This document shows, piece by piece, positions 27,172 to 35,856 of a stretch of 64,000 nucleotides of DNA; position 1 is the stretch's first letter; each line of letters opens with the position of its first letter. The stretch lies in assembly GCA_965208685.1 (NCBI GenBank), contig CBDBPL010000007.1, positions 2,728,001 through 2,792,000 of the forward strand, in the 5' to 3' direction. The notes under the pieces were generated by a model. It saw only the letters and a program-made list of their open reading frames with translations. It was not told where the DNA came from and did no database searches. This DNA is from JAJEFO01 sp965208685 (GTDB lineage: Bacteria > Pseudomonadota > Alphaproteobacteria > Rhodobacterales > Rhodobacteraceae). Both the position numbers and the translations under genes were made by a program.

Positions 27172-28833
27172 TCAGGTCCAGTGGAGCAATGCCGGCCGAA
27201 TTTCGAACGAAATGTGGTGAGCGCCCCCGCCAAGTCCTTCGCGGGTGTGATTGTACAGCGAACGCCAGTAGGGCTGAATCGTAACTCCTTCCTCCTGGAT
27301 GATCGCCTCACCCTTCGCCATCAAGGCGCGGCGTTGTTCGACGTCCGGAGTGGCCAAGGCCTGCTCCAGCAAGGCGTCGAATTCCGGGTTCGCCCAGCCA
27401 AACTCGTTCCAGGCCTCGCCAGAACGATAGGCAAGCGCCCAGATCTGCACGCCAAACGGACGGTGGTTCCAGTTCGTCGAGCTGAACGGATATTTCGCCC
27501 AATCGTTCCAGAAAGTGCTGCCCGGAAGAACGGTGCGCTTGACGTTGATTCCGGCGTCCCGCAATTGCGCCGCCACGGCGTCGGTCGTGTCCTTGCGCCA
27601 TGCGTCGTCGATCGAGATCAGCTCATGCTCGAAGTCCGCCATGCCAGCCTCCTGGACCAGGGCCAGGGCACCTGCGGGATCGAACTTTGGATCGCCGATG
27701 TCGATATACTCCGGATGCGCAGGCCCGACATGGTGGTTCTGGGCAGGCACGCCGCGGCTGTTGTACCCGAGTTCCAGAAGAACCGAATTGTCCACGGCCA
27801 TGGTAATTGCCTGTCGGACGCGCTTGTCGGCATAGGGCTTCGTGCCGTCAATTTCGGCCAGCTGGTTGGGACGAATGACGATGGTGGCCATGGTCACGAC
27901 CTCGTTCTCGACCCAGCCGTCGAACGACGTCATGATGTCGATGAACTCGCCCTCGATCGTGTAGAGCATGTCAATCTCGTCGGCCTCTGCAGCCGCAACA
28001 AACGCCGAGGGATCCGTGCCGTAGTCGACATACTCCACGCGATCCATCCAGGCGCCGTTTCCTTCGTTCCACCAAGTGTGGTTCTCGTTGCGCACCAGCA
28101 CGCCCTTGACGCCGACCTCGAGGCTTTCGGGCAGGTACGGCCCGGTGCCGACAGGATTGGCGAGCATGCTGTCAGGATCGTGCGAACCGTGCACGATAGC
28201 CGCCGGATAGTCAGCCATGCCGGCGATCAGCGAGATGTCTGGCCTGGGCAGGTTCAGACGCACGGTGTGAGCGTCCACGACTTCAATGGCGCCCTCGATC
28301 GCCTTGTTCGTGTCCGGATCGATCAACACGGCGAAACGGCCAGCCATCGAGTTGCCCTCGACGGCCTTGTCGCACCAGCCCGTGATGTTGCGCGCGACGT
28401 CCTCGGCGGTGAAGTCGTCGCCGTTGTTCCATTTCACGCCCTTGCGAACGTTCAAGGTATAGCTCTGGGCGTCTTCGGCGATGTCCCAGCTTTCCAGCAA
28501 GACCGGCAGGAACGTCCCGTCGTTTTCGTAGGAGACGAGATTCTCCAGCCAGCCCCGGGCAAAGTTGGCGATCTGCGACCAGTCGAAGGTGCGCGGATCC
28601 TTCAGCGCGCGCACTTCCATCTGGATTCGCACGGTTCCGCCCATCTTCGCGTTGCTGGCGGCCTGCGCCGGCGCGGCATGGCCCAGCATGCCGTAGGCGG
28701 TGGCGGCCGTTGCGCCGAAAGTGCTGGCGAGCGCAAGGAACTCCCTGCGGTTCACCGGGTCGTTGCCGACTTTCTTGGCCTGATCGGCAACCACCTTTGG
28801 CAGTGGCTTTCCCGTGCGTGTAAGGTATTGCAT
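27172..28833 (-). CDS. ABC transporter substrate-binding protein, family 5, Tat-type leader
   Basis: 553 residues from the ATG at 28833, which has GGGAGG seven bases upstream. The N-terminal region has NRREFLALAS then a hydrophobic stretch ending in APAQAA, a Tat-style signal, so export in folded form is likely. The body is an SBP_bac_5 protein (PYADKRVRQAITMAVD near the middle). No permease or ATPase gene accompanies it. It may use a transporter elsewhere, perhaps one like that at the left end of the window. Confidence 0.92.
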   Translation of the reverse strand: MQYLTRTGKPLPKVVADQAKKVGNDPVNRREFLALASTFGATAATAYGMLGHAAPAQAASNAKMGGTVRIQMEVRALKDPRTFDWSQIANFARGWLENLVSYENDGTFLPVLLESWDIAEDAQSYTLNVRKGVKWNNGDDFTAEDVARNITGWCDKAVEGNSMAGRFAVLIDPDTNKAIEGAIEVVDAHTVRLNLPRPDISLIAGMADYPAAIVHGSHDPDSMLANPVGTGPYLPESLEVGVKGVLVRNENHTWWNEGNGAWMDRVEYVDYGTDPSAFVAAAEADEIDMLYTIEGEFIDIMTSFDGWVENEVVTMATIVIRPNQLAEIDGTKPYADKRVRQAITMAVDNSVLLELGYNSRGVPAQNHHVGPAHPEYIDIGDPKFDPAGALALVQEAGMADFEHELISIDDAWRKDTTDAVAAQLRDAGINVKRTVLPGSTFWNDWAKYPFSSTNWNHRPFGVQIWALAYRSGEAWNEFGWANPEFDALLEQALATPDVEQRRALMAKGEAIIQEEGVTIQPYWRSLYNHTREGLGGGAHHISFEIRPALLHWT

Positions 28834-28925
28834 TTGATGTCCTCCCTGTTTGGTCATGTGAGGGCCTGCGGATTGTCAGCAGGCCCCTGCTGTTTGGCGG
28901 CATCCGAAAATGACCGCACTTCCTG

Positions 28926-29810
28926 TCATTGCGGCATACCCATTGCTGCAATGCCGTCGGCATCGGTCACGGAGCAGCAAATGCTGGAGAGCGTCCTGGC
29001 CTGCTCGTCCGGCCAAGGCCTCCCCCGGTGCAATACTGCCCGTTGATCCCAAATCAGAACGTCGCCCACCTTCCATTGGTGAGAATATGTGAATTCGGGC
29101 TGTGTGCAGAACTCCATCAATTCGTCCAGCAATTCCGCGCTCTCTGCCTCGTCATACCCGTCAACCTTATATGCGTGGGACGCGATGTAAAGCGCGTCGC
29201 GACCGTTCACAGGATTGGTCCAGGTAGACCTCCAGTGGGTTGCCGGCCACTTGTGGAACATCGGATGCTTGGCCAGTTCGGGGGAGATCTTTGCCCGTGA
29301 GACGGAGTAGTGATGCCAGATGCCACGGCCTCGAATCCGGGTGCGCAGTTCTTCGGGCATGGCCTTCCAAGCTGCCCGGGTAGAGGCGAGTTCGGTCTCG
29401 CCGCCCTCCGAGACCACCACGCGGGCGGCAAGGATGTTGGTCAAGGCCGGCGTCGGCAGGAAGGTGCTGTCGGCATGCCACAGGAAATTCGATTCCAGAT
29501 GCAGCTTGTGCATGTCCATGTCGCCCTTGAGGGAACTGTCAGACCGCACGTTGGTGACTTTGGGGATCGCGAATTCCTCGCCGGGCTTGCGTTCGTCGGC
29601 CTTCCGGTCCTCGATCGGACCAAATGCGCGGGCCAGATCCAGATGCGCGGAGTCATCGAAGTCCTGGGCGCGGAACAGCAGCGCGGAATGCTCCTCGAAC
29701 AATGCGCGCAACTCCTCGAACCGTCCCGAGGGGACGAAGTCGGCCAACGGCAGTCCGGAGACTTCAACACCGAAATTCCGGTTCAGCGGGATGGCTTTCA
29801 AGTCGGTCAC
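28926..29810 (-). CDS. TauD/TfdA-family Fe(II)/2-oxoglutarate dioxygenase
   Basis: 294 residues. The iron-binding HxD motif is H112-x-D114 in LWHADSTF and the distal histidine H261 is in QRAVLHRGRPW; the 2-oxoglutarate arginine is in ARTLSSIC near 272. All three ligands are present, so the enzyme should be active. Family members hydroxylate taurine, 2,4-D, or other acids, often with release of the hetero-group. It lies between an FAD-linked oxidase and the ABC binding protein, within the packed operon. The substrate is unknown. Confidence 0.92.
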   Translation of the reverse strand: MTDLKAIPLNRNFGVEVSGLPLADFVPSGRFEELRALFEEHSALLFRAQDFDDSAHLDLARAFGPIEDRKADERKPGEEFAIPKVTNVRSDSSLKGDMDMHKLHLESNFLWHADSTFLPTPALTNILAARVVVSEGGETELASTRAAWKAMPEELRTRIRGRGIWHHYSVSRAKISPELAKHPMFHKWPATHWRSTWTNPVNGRDALYIASHAYKVDGYDEAESAELLDELMEFCTQPEFTYSHQWKVGDVLIWDQRAVLHRGRPWPDEQARTLSSICCSVTDADGIAAMGMPQ

Positions 29811-29820
29811 CTCTGATTCC

Positions 29821-31227
29821 TCACGTCACTGCCATGTCCTGGATTTCATCGGCGCTCAAATGCTTGACCTGGTGCCAGACGGCGGATTTTGCGCTGTTCA
29901 AGAGACCCTTAGGGTCGAGACGCTTCTTCCATGCCAAGTGAGTGTAGTCGGCATTGTGCAATCCACCACGCTCGACCTCGTTGGTGTGCGCGTCGTAGAT
30001 GGTAAAGCCGTGCGCCGCGTAAGTCTTGTTGATCGCATCAAGCCGCTCCTTGCCGGAATACCAGATGATGGGCAAATCGACGGCCGAAATCTTGCCGCCG
30101 AGACGGATGAATTCGTGATGCGTCCACACGTCGTCTCCCAGGTCCTGCCGCAGGTCCTCGAGGGCGTCGGCATCTGACGGATCAGGTACGCCCACCTGCT
30201 GGTAGGTCGCCGAACGGTCAGACTTCAGCACCTGCAGCGTTGTGTGATTGAAGCAGAACTCGAATACATGCGGAATGCCGGCGGCCTCCCGGTCTTCATC
30301 GCTGAGCGTCAGGTCAAGCAGTCCCCCGTGTTCCACGACCAGGCGGCGGAGCGTGTCGACGTCCTCAGCCGGGACGTAGCAGGCCAGAAGATCGCGGCCT
30401 TCGCGAAGATGCCCCTTCAAGCGCGGAAAGTAGTCCACGATGCGAGCATCCACGACGCTCACCATTTTCGGTGAGATGCCCGTTGCAGAGGCTGCAGCAT
30501 ATCCAGCCACGTAGGCGCTTCGGTAGTTGTCATAGGTTGCCATGCAGGCGATCCAGTCCCGGTTGGGCACGGCACGCAAGGTCACCTCCGTGATGACTCC
30601 GTTCAGCCCCCACGCATGGTGAACCTTCAGGACATCTTCGCCGCGGAAGACGTGCTCTTGCGGCCGCTCCTCGACCGAAAGCGCCTTGATCTCGATCAGG
30701 TTGCCCGGCTCGCGCAGTGCGCCGGTTGCCAAAGACCCGATGCCGACGGAACCTCCAGCAACGAACCCGCCAATGGTGGCAATGTCCTGCGTCGACGGGA
30801 ACATCGCCATTTCCTGACCGGTCGCCTTCAAGGCACCGTTGATGTCTGTCATCAAGGCGCCTGCTTCCGTGCTGACGAACCCCTCTCCGATATCCAGAAT
30901 CCGGTTCATCGATGTCGTCTCGATGATCAATCCGCCTTCGACCGGGACCGACTGCCCGTAGTTTCCCGTGCCGCCCCCACGCAGGACGACCGGAACCTCC
31001 GCGTCATGGGCCACCTTCAAGCAATGCTTCAGTTCCTCGACGGTCTTGGGCACCGCGACCAAGTCGCCAAAGCACCCCTTGAGCTGTTCGTTCAGGATCG
31101 GGCTGTACCAGAAGAAGTCACGTGACCGCTTCTTCACCAGCGCCGGTTCTTCGATCACCCCGACCGGAGCCAGCCGGTCAGCGAATTCTCTCCAGTCGAT
31201 GAAAGTCTTTCCGGAAATCGAGTTCAT
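29821..31227 (-). CDS. FAD-linked oxidase (FAD_binding_4, GlcD-like)
   Basis: 468 residues. The PCMH-type FAD-binding domain has RGGGTGNYGQSVPVEGG at 83-99, the ATIGGFVAGG stretch at 150-159 and WGLNGVITEVTLR near 206-218. The family oxidises 2-hydroxy acids, D-lactate or similar and often attaches FAD through a histidine. It overlaps the amidohydrolase gene upstream by four bases (ATGA), and the dioxygenase gene starts ten bases after its stop, so coupled expression is expected. Confidence 0.9.
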   Translation of the reverse strand: MNSISGKTFIDWREFADRLAPVGVIEEPALVKKRSRDFFWYSPILNEQLKGCFGDLVAVPKTVEELKHCLKVAHDAEVPVVLRGGGTGNYGQSVPVEGGLIIETTSMNRILDIGEGFVSTEAGALMTDINGALKATGQEMAMFPSTQDIATIGGFVAGGSVGIGSLATGALREPGNLIEIKALSVEERPQEHVFRGEDVLKVHHAWGLNGVITEVTLRAVPNRDWIACMATYDNYRSAYVAGYAAASATGISPKMVSVVDARIVDYFPRLKGHLREGRDLLACYVPAEDVDTLRRLVVEHGGLLDLTLSDEDREAAGIPHVFEFCFNHTTLQVLKSDRSATYQQVGVPDPSDADALEDLRQDLGDDVWTHHEFIRLGGKISAVDLPIIWYSGKERLDAINKTYAAHGFTIYDAHTNEVERGGLHNADYTHLAWKKRLDPKGLLNSAKSAVWHQVKHLSADEIQDMAVT

Positions 31228-32471
31228 GCAAGCTCTCCCTGGATTGCGGCAGAAATCCGTTCGGGAGGCGCAACACCTGCCAGCAAGTCCGACGTGGATG
31301 CGGTGCCGAACATGATCAGATCCCCAATCGCGGCGCCGTCAACGTGGTTGGGCGCAAGGCCAAGCGCCTTCCTGGCGCCGGTCGTTATCATCGGAAAATG
31401 TGGACCAAACGGCGGATCCAGATGCGCAGCAAGAACGGCCAGAGCCAGTGACTGGCGCGGGTCGTGCCGGCCCAGGGGGCAAAAGGCATCCTGCACGTTG
31501 TCGGTGCCGAGTACAACCGGAACACCCGCGGCGCGAAGCTCATGGATGCGTGTCATTCCGCGCCGGTCGGGCGTTCCGGCCGTCCTTCCCTGGAGAAAGA
31601 GATTTGTGGCCGGGAGGGAGGCAACGGCAATGTTGGAATGCAAGAGCCTTTCGGTGAGGCTCTTGAGAGCTTCCGGATCGAGGTTCATCAGGTGGCAGGC
31701 ATGGCCGCACAAGACCGGCCCCTGGAACCCGATCTCGATTGCCAAGTCAGCGATCATCTCCAGTCCGTCGAGCTCGCCATCGAGCCCTTCGTCAACGTGG
31801 AAGTCCAGCGCAAGGCCATGCCTGTCGGCCGCCTCGAACGCATGCCGGATTCCTTTCCGCCGGTCTGCCTGATCAAAGACGAAGACACCGAAGGCGCCGC
31901 CATTGGAGGCGATCTCCCTCGCAATTGCATCCGCAACAGCAGGATCCGCAATCTGTTCGGCGTCGGTGAGGGGAGCCAGCTGCAAGGTCACGCGGTCACT
32001 GCAGTCCTGGGCCAATTCGCCGAGAACCGACCAGGCAAGCGATGGCGCGTTGGGACTGTCGTCCCGACCCCAGTCCACGTGGCTGCGTACGCTTCCGCAG
32101 CCACTGGAAACGAGTTCTTCCAGCCCTCGCATCGCACGGGACCGGATGTCGGACCTGGTCCAGTGAGCGCGATCTGCAGCTTGTGCAGCCATGGCTGCCT
32201 GCAGGCCGCCGCTGACACCGCTCATGCGGGAAATGGTGTAGCACTTGTCGAGGTGCACATGGCACTCGGTGAATTTTGGCATGACCATCCATGGCGATCC
32301 GCCGGTTGGACATGCCGGAACCAGGCATTCCGCGCACCCGTTGCGGAAAATCAGGTCGCCGTGCAAGCAGTCCTGGTCTCTCGCACCGCCAAACCTGTCA
32401 GGGCGTGCGATCATTGAGACCGGGACCCTTGCATTCGGCAGAACGAGGTCAGCGGGGTGCCGGGCAATCAT
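31224..32471 (-). CDS. Cytosine-deaminase-like amidohydrolase
   Basis: 415 residues. The metal motif HVHLDK (71-76) is typical of CodA-type amidohydrolases; further ligands are the histidine in LDFHVDEGLDG, the histidine in VLCGHACHL and an aspartate in VLGTDNVQDAFCPLG. The last motif strongly resembles the CodA active site. The family deaminates or opens cyclic amidines and amides such as cytosine, isoguanine and N-isopropylammelide. It overlaps the creatininase-like gene upstream and the oxidase gene downstream by four bases each. Confidence 0.9.
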   Translation of the reverse strand: MIARHPADLVLPNARVPVSMIARPDRFGGARDQDCLHGDLIFRNGCAECLVPACPTGGSPWMVMPKFTECHVHLDKCYTISRMSGVSGGLQAAMAAQAADRAHWTRSDIRSRAMRGLEELVSSGCGSVRSHVDWGRDDSPNAPSLAWSVLGELAQDCSDRVTLQLAPLTDAEQIADPAVADAIAREIASNGGAFGVFVFDQADRRKGIRHAFEAADRHGLALDFHVDEGLDGELDGLEMIADLAIEIGFQGPVLCGHACHLMNLDPEALKSLTERLLHSNIAVASLPATNLFLQGRTAGTPDRRGMTRIHELRAAGVPVVLGTDNVQDAFCPLGRHDPRQSLALAVLAAHLDPPFGPHFPMITTGARKALGLAPNHVDGAAIGDLIMFGTASTSDLLAGVAPPERISAAIQGELA

Positions 32472-33259
32472 GAGTGCCTTTGCGGATCGAAGCGAGCGAA
32501 CTCTGCCAGAAAGGAAGCGAAATTGCGGGCTGCCGTGTCCAGCAGGTGCCTGCCCTTTTCTGCAGTTGCGGCAGAAGCGTCGCCACAGGCACCGTCGGAG
32601 TTCAGGTCATCGATGATCCATGCCGGGCGTGCAGGCTGGCCGGCAAGGCCGATGAAGCGGTTCTCCCTTTCCCATTCACGATTCGCGGACACGAAGTTCT
32701 GCATCCTGCTTGTGTCGACCAGTTCCGGTCTCGCCGCCAGCATCGCCGATGTTTCGCTGTCCCCGGCGTGAATGTCGCTGTCCAGCGCCTCGGAGTCGAT
32801 GACACCCTCGAAATCCGCAAAGCCGAACCAGGAACCGGTTGCGACGATCATGTCATGCGAGATTCGCAGGTCGCGCGCCGCAACTTCCAAGACCGCCGTG
32901 TTGCCGCCATGCCCGTTCAGAAAGGCCAATCGCTCGACGCCCGCGAGCGAAATGGAGGCTCCGATGTCACGCAGCGTCGCAAGCAGCGTGTCAGCCGTCA
33001 GGCTGAGCGTTCCGGGATGGCGGTCATGTTCTCCACTTTTCGTGATGCCCAGTGTCGGCAGGAACAGAACGTTCTGGTCGGCGGCAAGATGGGAAAGGCA
33101 CCGTGCCACCGTGGCGTCCACCAGGTCCCGATCAACCGACACCGGAAGATGCGGACCGTGCTGTTCGATGGCGCCGACCGGCAGAACGGCGACGAGATCG
33201 GCGGGCAGGTCCCGGAACACGGTTGCCCTTTGCTCGGCCCAATAGCCCTGAACGGTCAT
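32468..33259 (-). CDS. Creatininase-family amide hydrolase
   Basis: 263 residues. The N-terminal PVGAIEQHGPHLPVSVD motif carries metal residues E32, H34 and D43; NGHGGN is present near the middle, and DIHAGDSETS follows with the last ligands. Family members hydrolyse cyclic amides (creatinine) or formamides such as those in flavin/deazaflavin biosynthesis. It starts within the end of the amidotransferase gene and ends within the amidohydrolase start. The combination suggests sequential opening of a nitrogen ring, which is inference. Confidence 0.9.
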   Translation of the reverse strand: MTVQGYWAEQRATVFRDLPADLVAVLPVGAIEQHGPHLPVSVDRDLVDATVARCLSHLAADQNVLFLPTLGITKSGEHDRHPGTLSLTADTLLATLRDIGASISLAGVERLAFLNGHGGNTAVLEVAARDLRISHDMIVATGSWFGFADFEGVIDSEALDSDIHAGDSETSAMLAARPELVDTSRMQNFVSANREWERENRFIGLAGQPARPAWIIDDLNSDGACGDASAATAEKGRHLLDTAARNFASFLAEFARFDPQRHS

Positions 33260-33954
33260 GACGGGCTCCCGAACAGGCTGTCAAGAAAGCCATAGAACCA
33301 CTCTGCCTGCGCCGCGTCGTGTTCATGCATCAGCCGGGTCTGCACGTCAGGCTGCTGAACACCGGGGCGGTCGTAGACGTCCCATTTCTGGCTCTGCCAA
33401 CGGCGAAATCCCTCGATGGTCACTTCGGGATGAAACTGCAGGCCGAAGACGTTGTCGCCGTGCCGGAACGCCTGGTTTTCGTAATTGTCGTTTCCGGCCA
33501 GGCGAATTGCGCCGTCCGGCAGGTCGAAGGTGTGGAAATGCGCCTGCGTCACCCAAAGCGGCGCGTCCATGAACCCTGCAGCCTCAGCCGTCGGATCGAC
33601 CCGGAAATAGCCGAATTCGAAAGTCCCGTCCGTGCGTGCGCCAGCCCAGGCGCCCAGGTGGTGGGCGATCATCTGCGCACCTTGGCATATTCCCAGGACC
33701 GGAACCTCCGCCTCGATGCAGCGATCGATCCAGCGGTACTCCTCGTTCAGGAAAGGATGCTTGTCCGTCTCGTAAACATTGTAGATGCCGCCGAAGACGA
33801 CAGTGCCGCCCAAGTCGTCGCCGGGCTCTCCCAGAAGTTCGCCTGCAAACGGCTTGCGGCTGTCGATTTCGAAGCCCGCTTGCGTCAACCAGGTGACCAC
33901 CCGGTCATCCGCAGGTTCATGGCCGTGACGGACCAATAGCACACGCCGCCCCAT
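33256..33954 (-). CDS. Class I glutamine amidotransferase-like protein
   Basis: 232 residues from the ATG at 33954, which has GGAGG eight bases upstream; a longer frame to 34035 has no conserved part. The catalytic cysteine is C90 in GICQGAQ and the histidine and glutamate are H175 and E177 in LQFHPEVT, completing the triad. Stand-alone domains of this type hydrolyse gamma-glutamyl amides or deliver ammonia; PuuD-like enzymes cleave gamma-glutamyl-GABA. It is the first gene of the seven-gene operon. Confidence 0.88.
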   Translation of the reverse strand: MGRRVLLVRHGHEPADDRVVTWLTQAGFEIDSRKPFAGELLGEPGDDLGGTVVFGGIYNVYETDKHPFLNEEYRWIDRCIEAEVPVLGICQGAQMIAHHLGAWAGARTDGTFEFGYFRVDPTAEAAGFMDAPLWVTQAHFHTFDLPDGAIRLAGNDNYENQAFRHGDNVFGLQFHPEVTIEGFRRWQSQKWDVYDRPGVQQPDVQTRLMHEHDAAQAEWFYGFLDSLFGSPS

Positions 33955-34093
33955 ATTCGCGCCCTCCGTGGCGAAAACCGTGTTGCGTGGCCCTTGAAGT
34001 TGATCCGTGCCAGAGATGTGCGCACATGCTTGCAAAAAAATTCCGTGCTGACAAGGATGAAAGGTGGTGGAAATTGGTGCGTGTCGTCAGCGA

Positions 34094-34132
34094 CCCCTCC
34101 CTGAAGGGAGGGGCTTGAGGAACGGAAGTTCC
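34094..34132. other. Two adjacent perfect hairpins in a divergent intergenic region
   Basis: The first has an 8-bp perfect stem (CCCCTCCC at 94-101 of this block, GGGAGGGG at 106-113) with a TGAA loop. Five bases later GGAAC at 34119-34123, a GGAA tetraloop and GTTCC at 34128-34132 form a second stem. They lie between the divergent amidotransferase-like and RidA genes, 35 bases before the RidA start. They could be an RNA regulator, an attenuator in the RidA leader or a remnant of a transposon end. I do not know which. Confidence 0.55.
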
Positions 34133-34167
34133 GAGAGCCCATGCTGACCAGCACAGGAAAGGAGACT

Positions 34168-34557
34168 ATGAAGGCGCTGATGCCAGAGAACTTGAGCCCG
34201 CCGTTTGCGCGATATGTGCATGGGATTGAAATTCCTGCAAGTTGGCGCCTGGTCCGGACCTCCGGCCAACTTGGTGTCCGCGCCGACGGCAGCGTCCCGG
34301 AGGACGCCTACTCCCAGGCCGTGGTCTGCTTTGAAAACATCGCCCAAGTGTTGCGCGAAAGCGGGATGACCTGTCACGACGTGGCACATGTTTCAGCCTA
34401 TGTCACTGATCGCGTCCACATGGCGGGTTACATGCGCGCCCGGGACGAGTTCATGAGGGACGTTGCCCAGGCTCCGGCATCCACCTTGCTCATTGTCTCT
34501 GGATTCACCCGCCCCGAATTCAAGGTCGAGGTCGAAGCATTGGCAGCCGCTCCATAG
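34168..34557 (+). CDS. RidA/YjgF-family imine deaminase
   Basis: 129 residues from the ATG at 34168, preceded by AAAGGAG; an in-frame ATG at 34141 lies before that site. The family pattern is present: RTSGQLGVRADGSVPED, then QAVVCFENIAQVLRESG and DVAHVSAYVTD. The characteristic RidA arginine may be replaced, since the C-terminal part reads LLIVSGFTRPEFKVEVEALA. Enzymes of this family remove reactive enamine/imine intermediates. It is divergent from the seven-gene operon and may clean up products of it. Confidence 0.88.
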   Translation: MKALMPENLSPPFARYVHGIEIPASWRLVRTSGQLGVRADGSVPEDAYSQAVVCFENIAQVLRESGMTCHDVAHVSAYVTDRVHMAGYMRARDEFMRDVAQAPASTLLIVSGFTRPEFKVEVEALAAAP

Positions 34558-34950
34558 ACGCGTGTCCGAACCGAACGATGTTTCTCGATGCAAATTCATG
34601 CCGCCTCCCCGTGGCCAGGGCTCCATCGGCTCGGCCACGGCCATGATCAACGCTTCTCGACGCGAGCCACGTGACGGGGCATCAGCACCATGTGCCTGAC
34701 CGGCCAATCTCCAATGATCGCATGTCATGGCAACCGGCAAGCGCGTTCTCCGGAATGCGCACCCCTGTGAAACAAGCTCTCAATCAACGGACAACTTGCT
34801 TTTCCCTTTTTCGGGTCGTGGACTCGCCTTAGAAGACACTACTTGAGCGCCGTCCCTTTGCAGGCCTCGCAAGTGCCGCAGCCGCAACGCGACATGGTTC
34901 ATCGTTGCGCGAGACGCGCAGCGATGCAGAATTCGAAAGGTTGATTCGCG
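34558..34950. other. Intergenic between RidA and the exporter
   Basis: 393 bases with no recognised gene; no clear promoter motif or terminator was seen. Confidence 0.35.
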
Positions 34951-35790
34951 GTGGAAACCCACGTTTTCGCGGCAGTCCTTTTGGCCGCTGTCCTGCATGC
35001 GGGCTGGAACTCGCTGGTCAAGATGGGCCTCGACCGGGCCTCGACCCTGCTGTTGCTGACCTTGGTCCAGGCAGGGATCGCAGTTGCGCTGCTGCCCTTC
35101 GTGGCGCAGCCCGCCACCGAGTCCTGGATCTGGATTCTCGCCTCAGCGGCATTGCATGTTGGCTACAAGGTCTTTCTGATGCAGGCATATTCCCATGCCG
35201 ACCTCAGCCAGGCCTACCCGTTGGCGCGCGGGACCGCCCCGCTGATCGTTACCGTCTGGTCAGTGCTGATCCTTGGCGCCACGTTCACGCCAAGCTCGGT
35301 GGCCGCGATCCTCGCCATTTCGCTGGGCATCCTGATGATGACTGCAAAGGGATCGTCTTCGGGCTGGATGCGCGGTTCGGCGATGTTCTGGGCATTGGGC
35401 ACCGCCAGTTTCACCGCAAGCTACACGCTCGTCGACGGGGTGGGCGCGCGAATCGCGGGCACGTCCTCCGGGTTCATCTTGTGGATGGTGATCGGCGATG
35501 CCATCGGCATGTCGGCATATGCCGCCCTGACCCGAGGGCGTGCCACGTTTTCGGCGCTGCTGCCCGTGTGGAAGACCGGACTTGCCGCCGGAGCCATGTC
35601 GCTTGGCTCCTACTGGATCGCGGTGTGGGCCTTCACCCAGGCGCCGATCGCGCTTGTGGCCGCGTTGCGCGAGTCGAGCATTCTTTTCGCTACGGTCATC
35701 GCCGCCCTCCTCCTGAGCGAGCGGGTAAACCGCTGGCGCTGGATCTCGGCCTGCTTCATTGCCTGCGGAGTCGCGCTCATGAAGGCCTGA
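34951..35790 (+). CDS. EamA/DMT-family transporter
   Basis: 279 residues with ten hydrophobic segments in two similar halves, as in EamA proteins. The start GTG is followed by ETHVFAAVLLAAVLHAGWNSLVK, the typical first helix. Conserved family motifs include SQAYPLARGTAPL near residue 88 and the LRESSILFATV stretch in the second half. These carriers export amino acids or metabolites or import drugs; the substrate is unknown. It is separate from the convergent CoA-ligase operon, ending 66 bases from the ligase stop. Confidence 0.88.
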   Translation: METHVFAAVLLAAVLHAGWNSLVKMGLDRASTLLLLTLVQAGIAVALLPFVAQPATESWIWILASAALHVGYKVFLMQAYSHADLSQAYPLARGTAPLIVTVWSVLILGATFTPSSVAAILAISLGILMMTAKGSSSGWMRGSAMFWALGTASFTASYTLVDGVGARIAGTSSGFILWMVIGDAIGMSAYAALTRGRATFSALLPVWKTGLAAGAMSLGSYWIAVWAFTQAPIALVAALRESSILFATVIAALLLSERVNRWRWISACFIACGVALMKA

Positions 35791-35856
35791 GCAGGGACAC
35801 CGGCAGCATGTCGCGGAGAGCCGTCCCGTGCCACCCGGACTGGCGCGACTGCCGGA

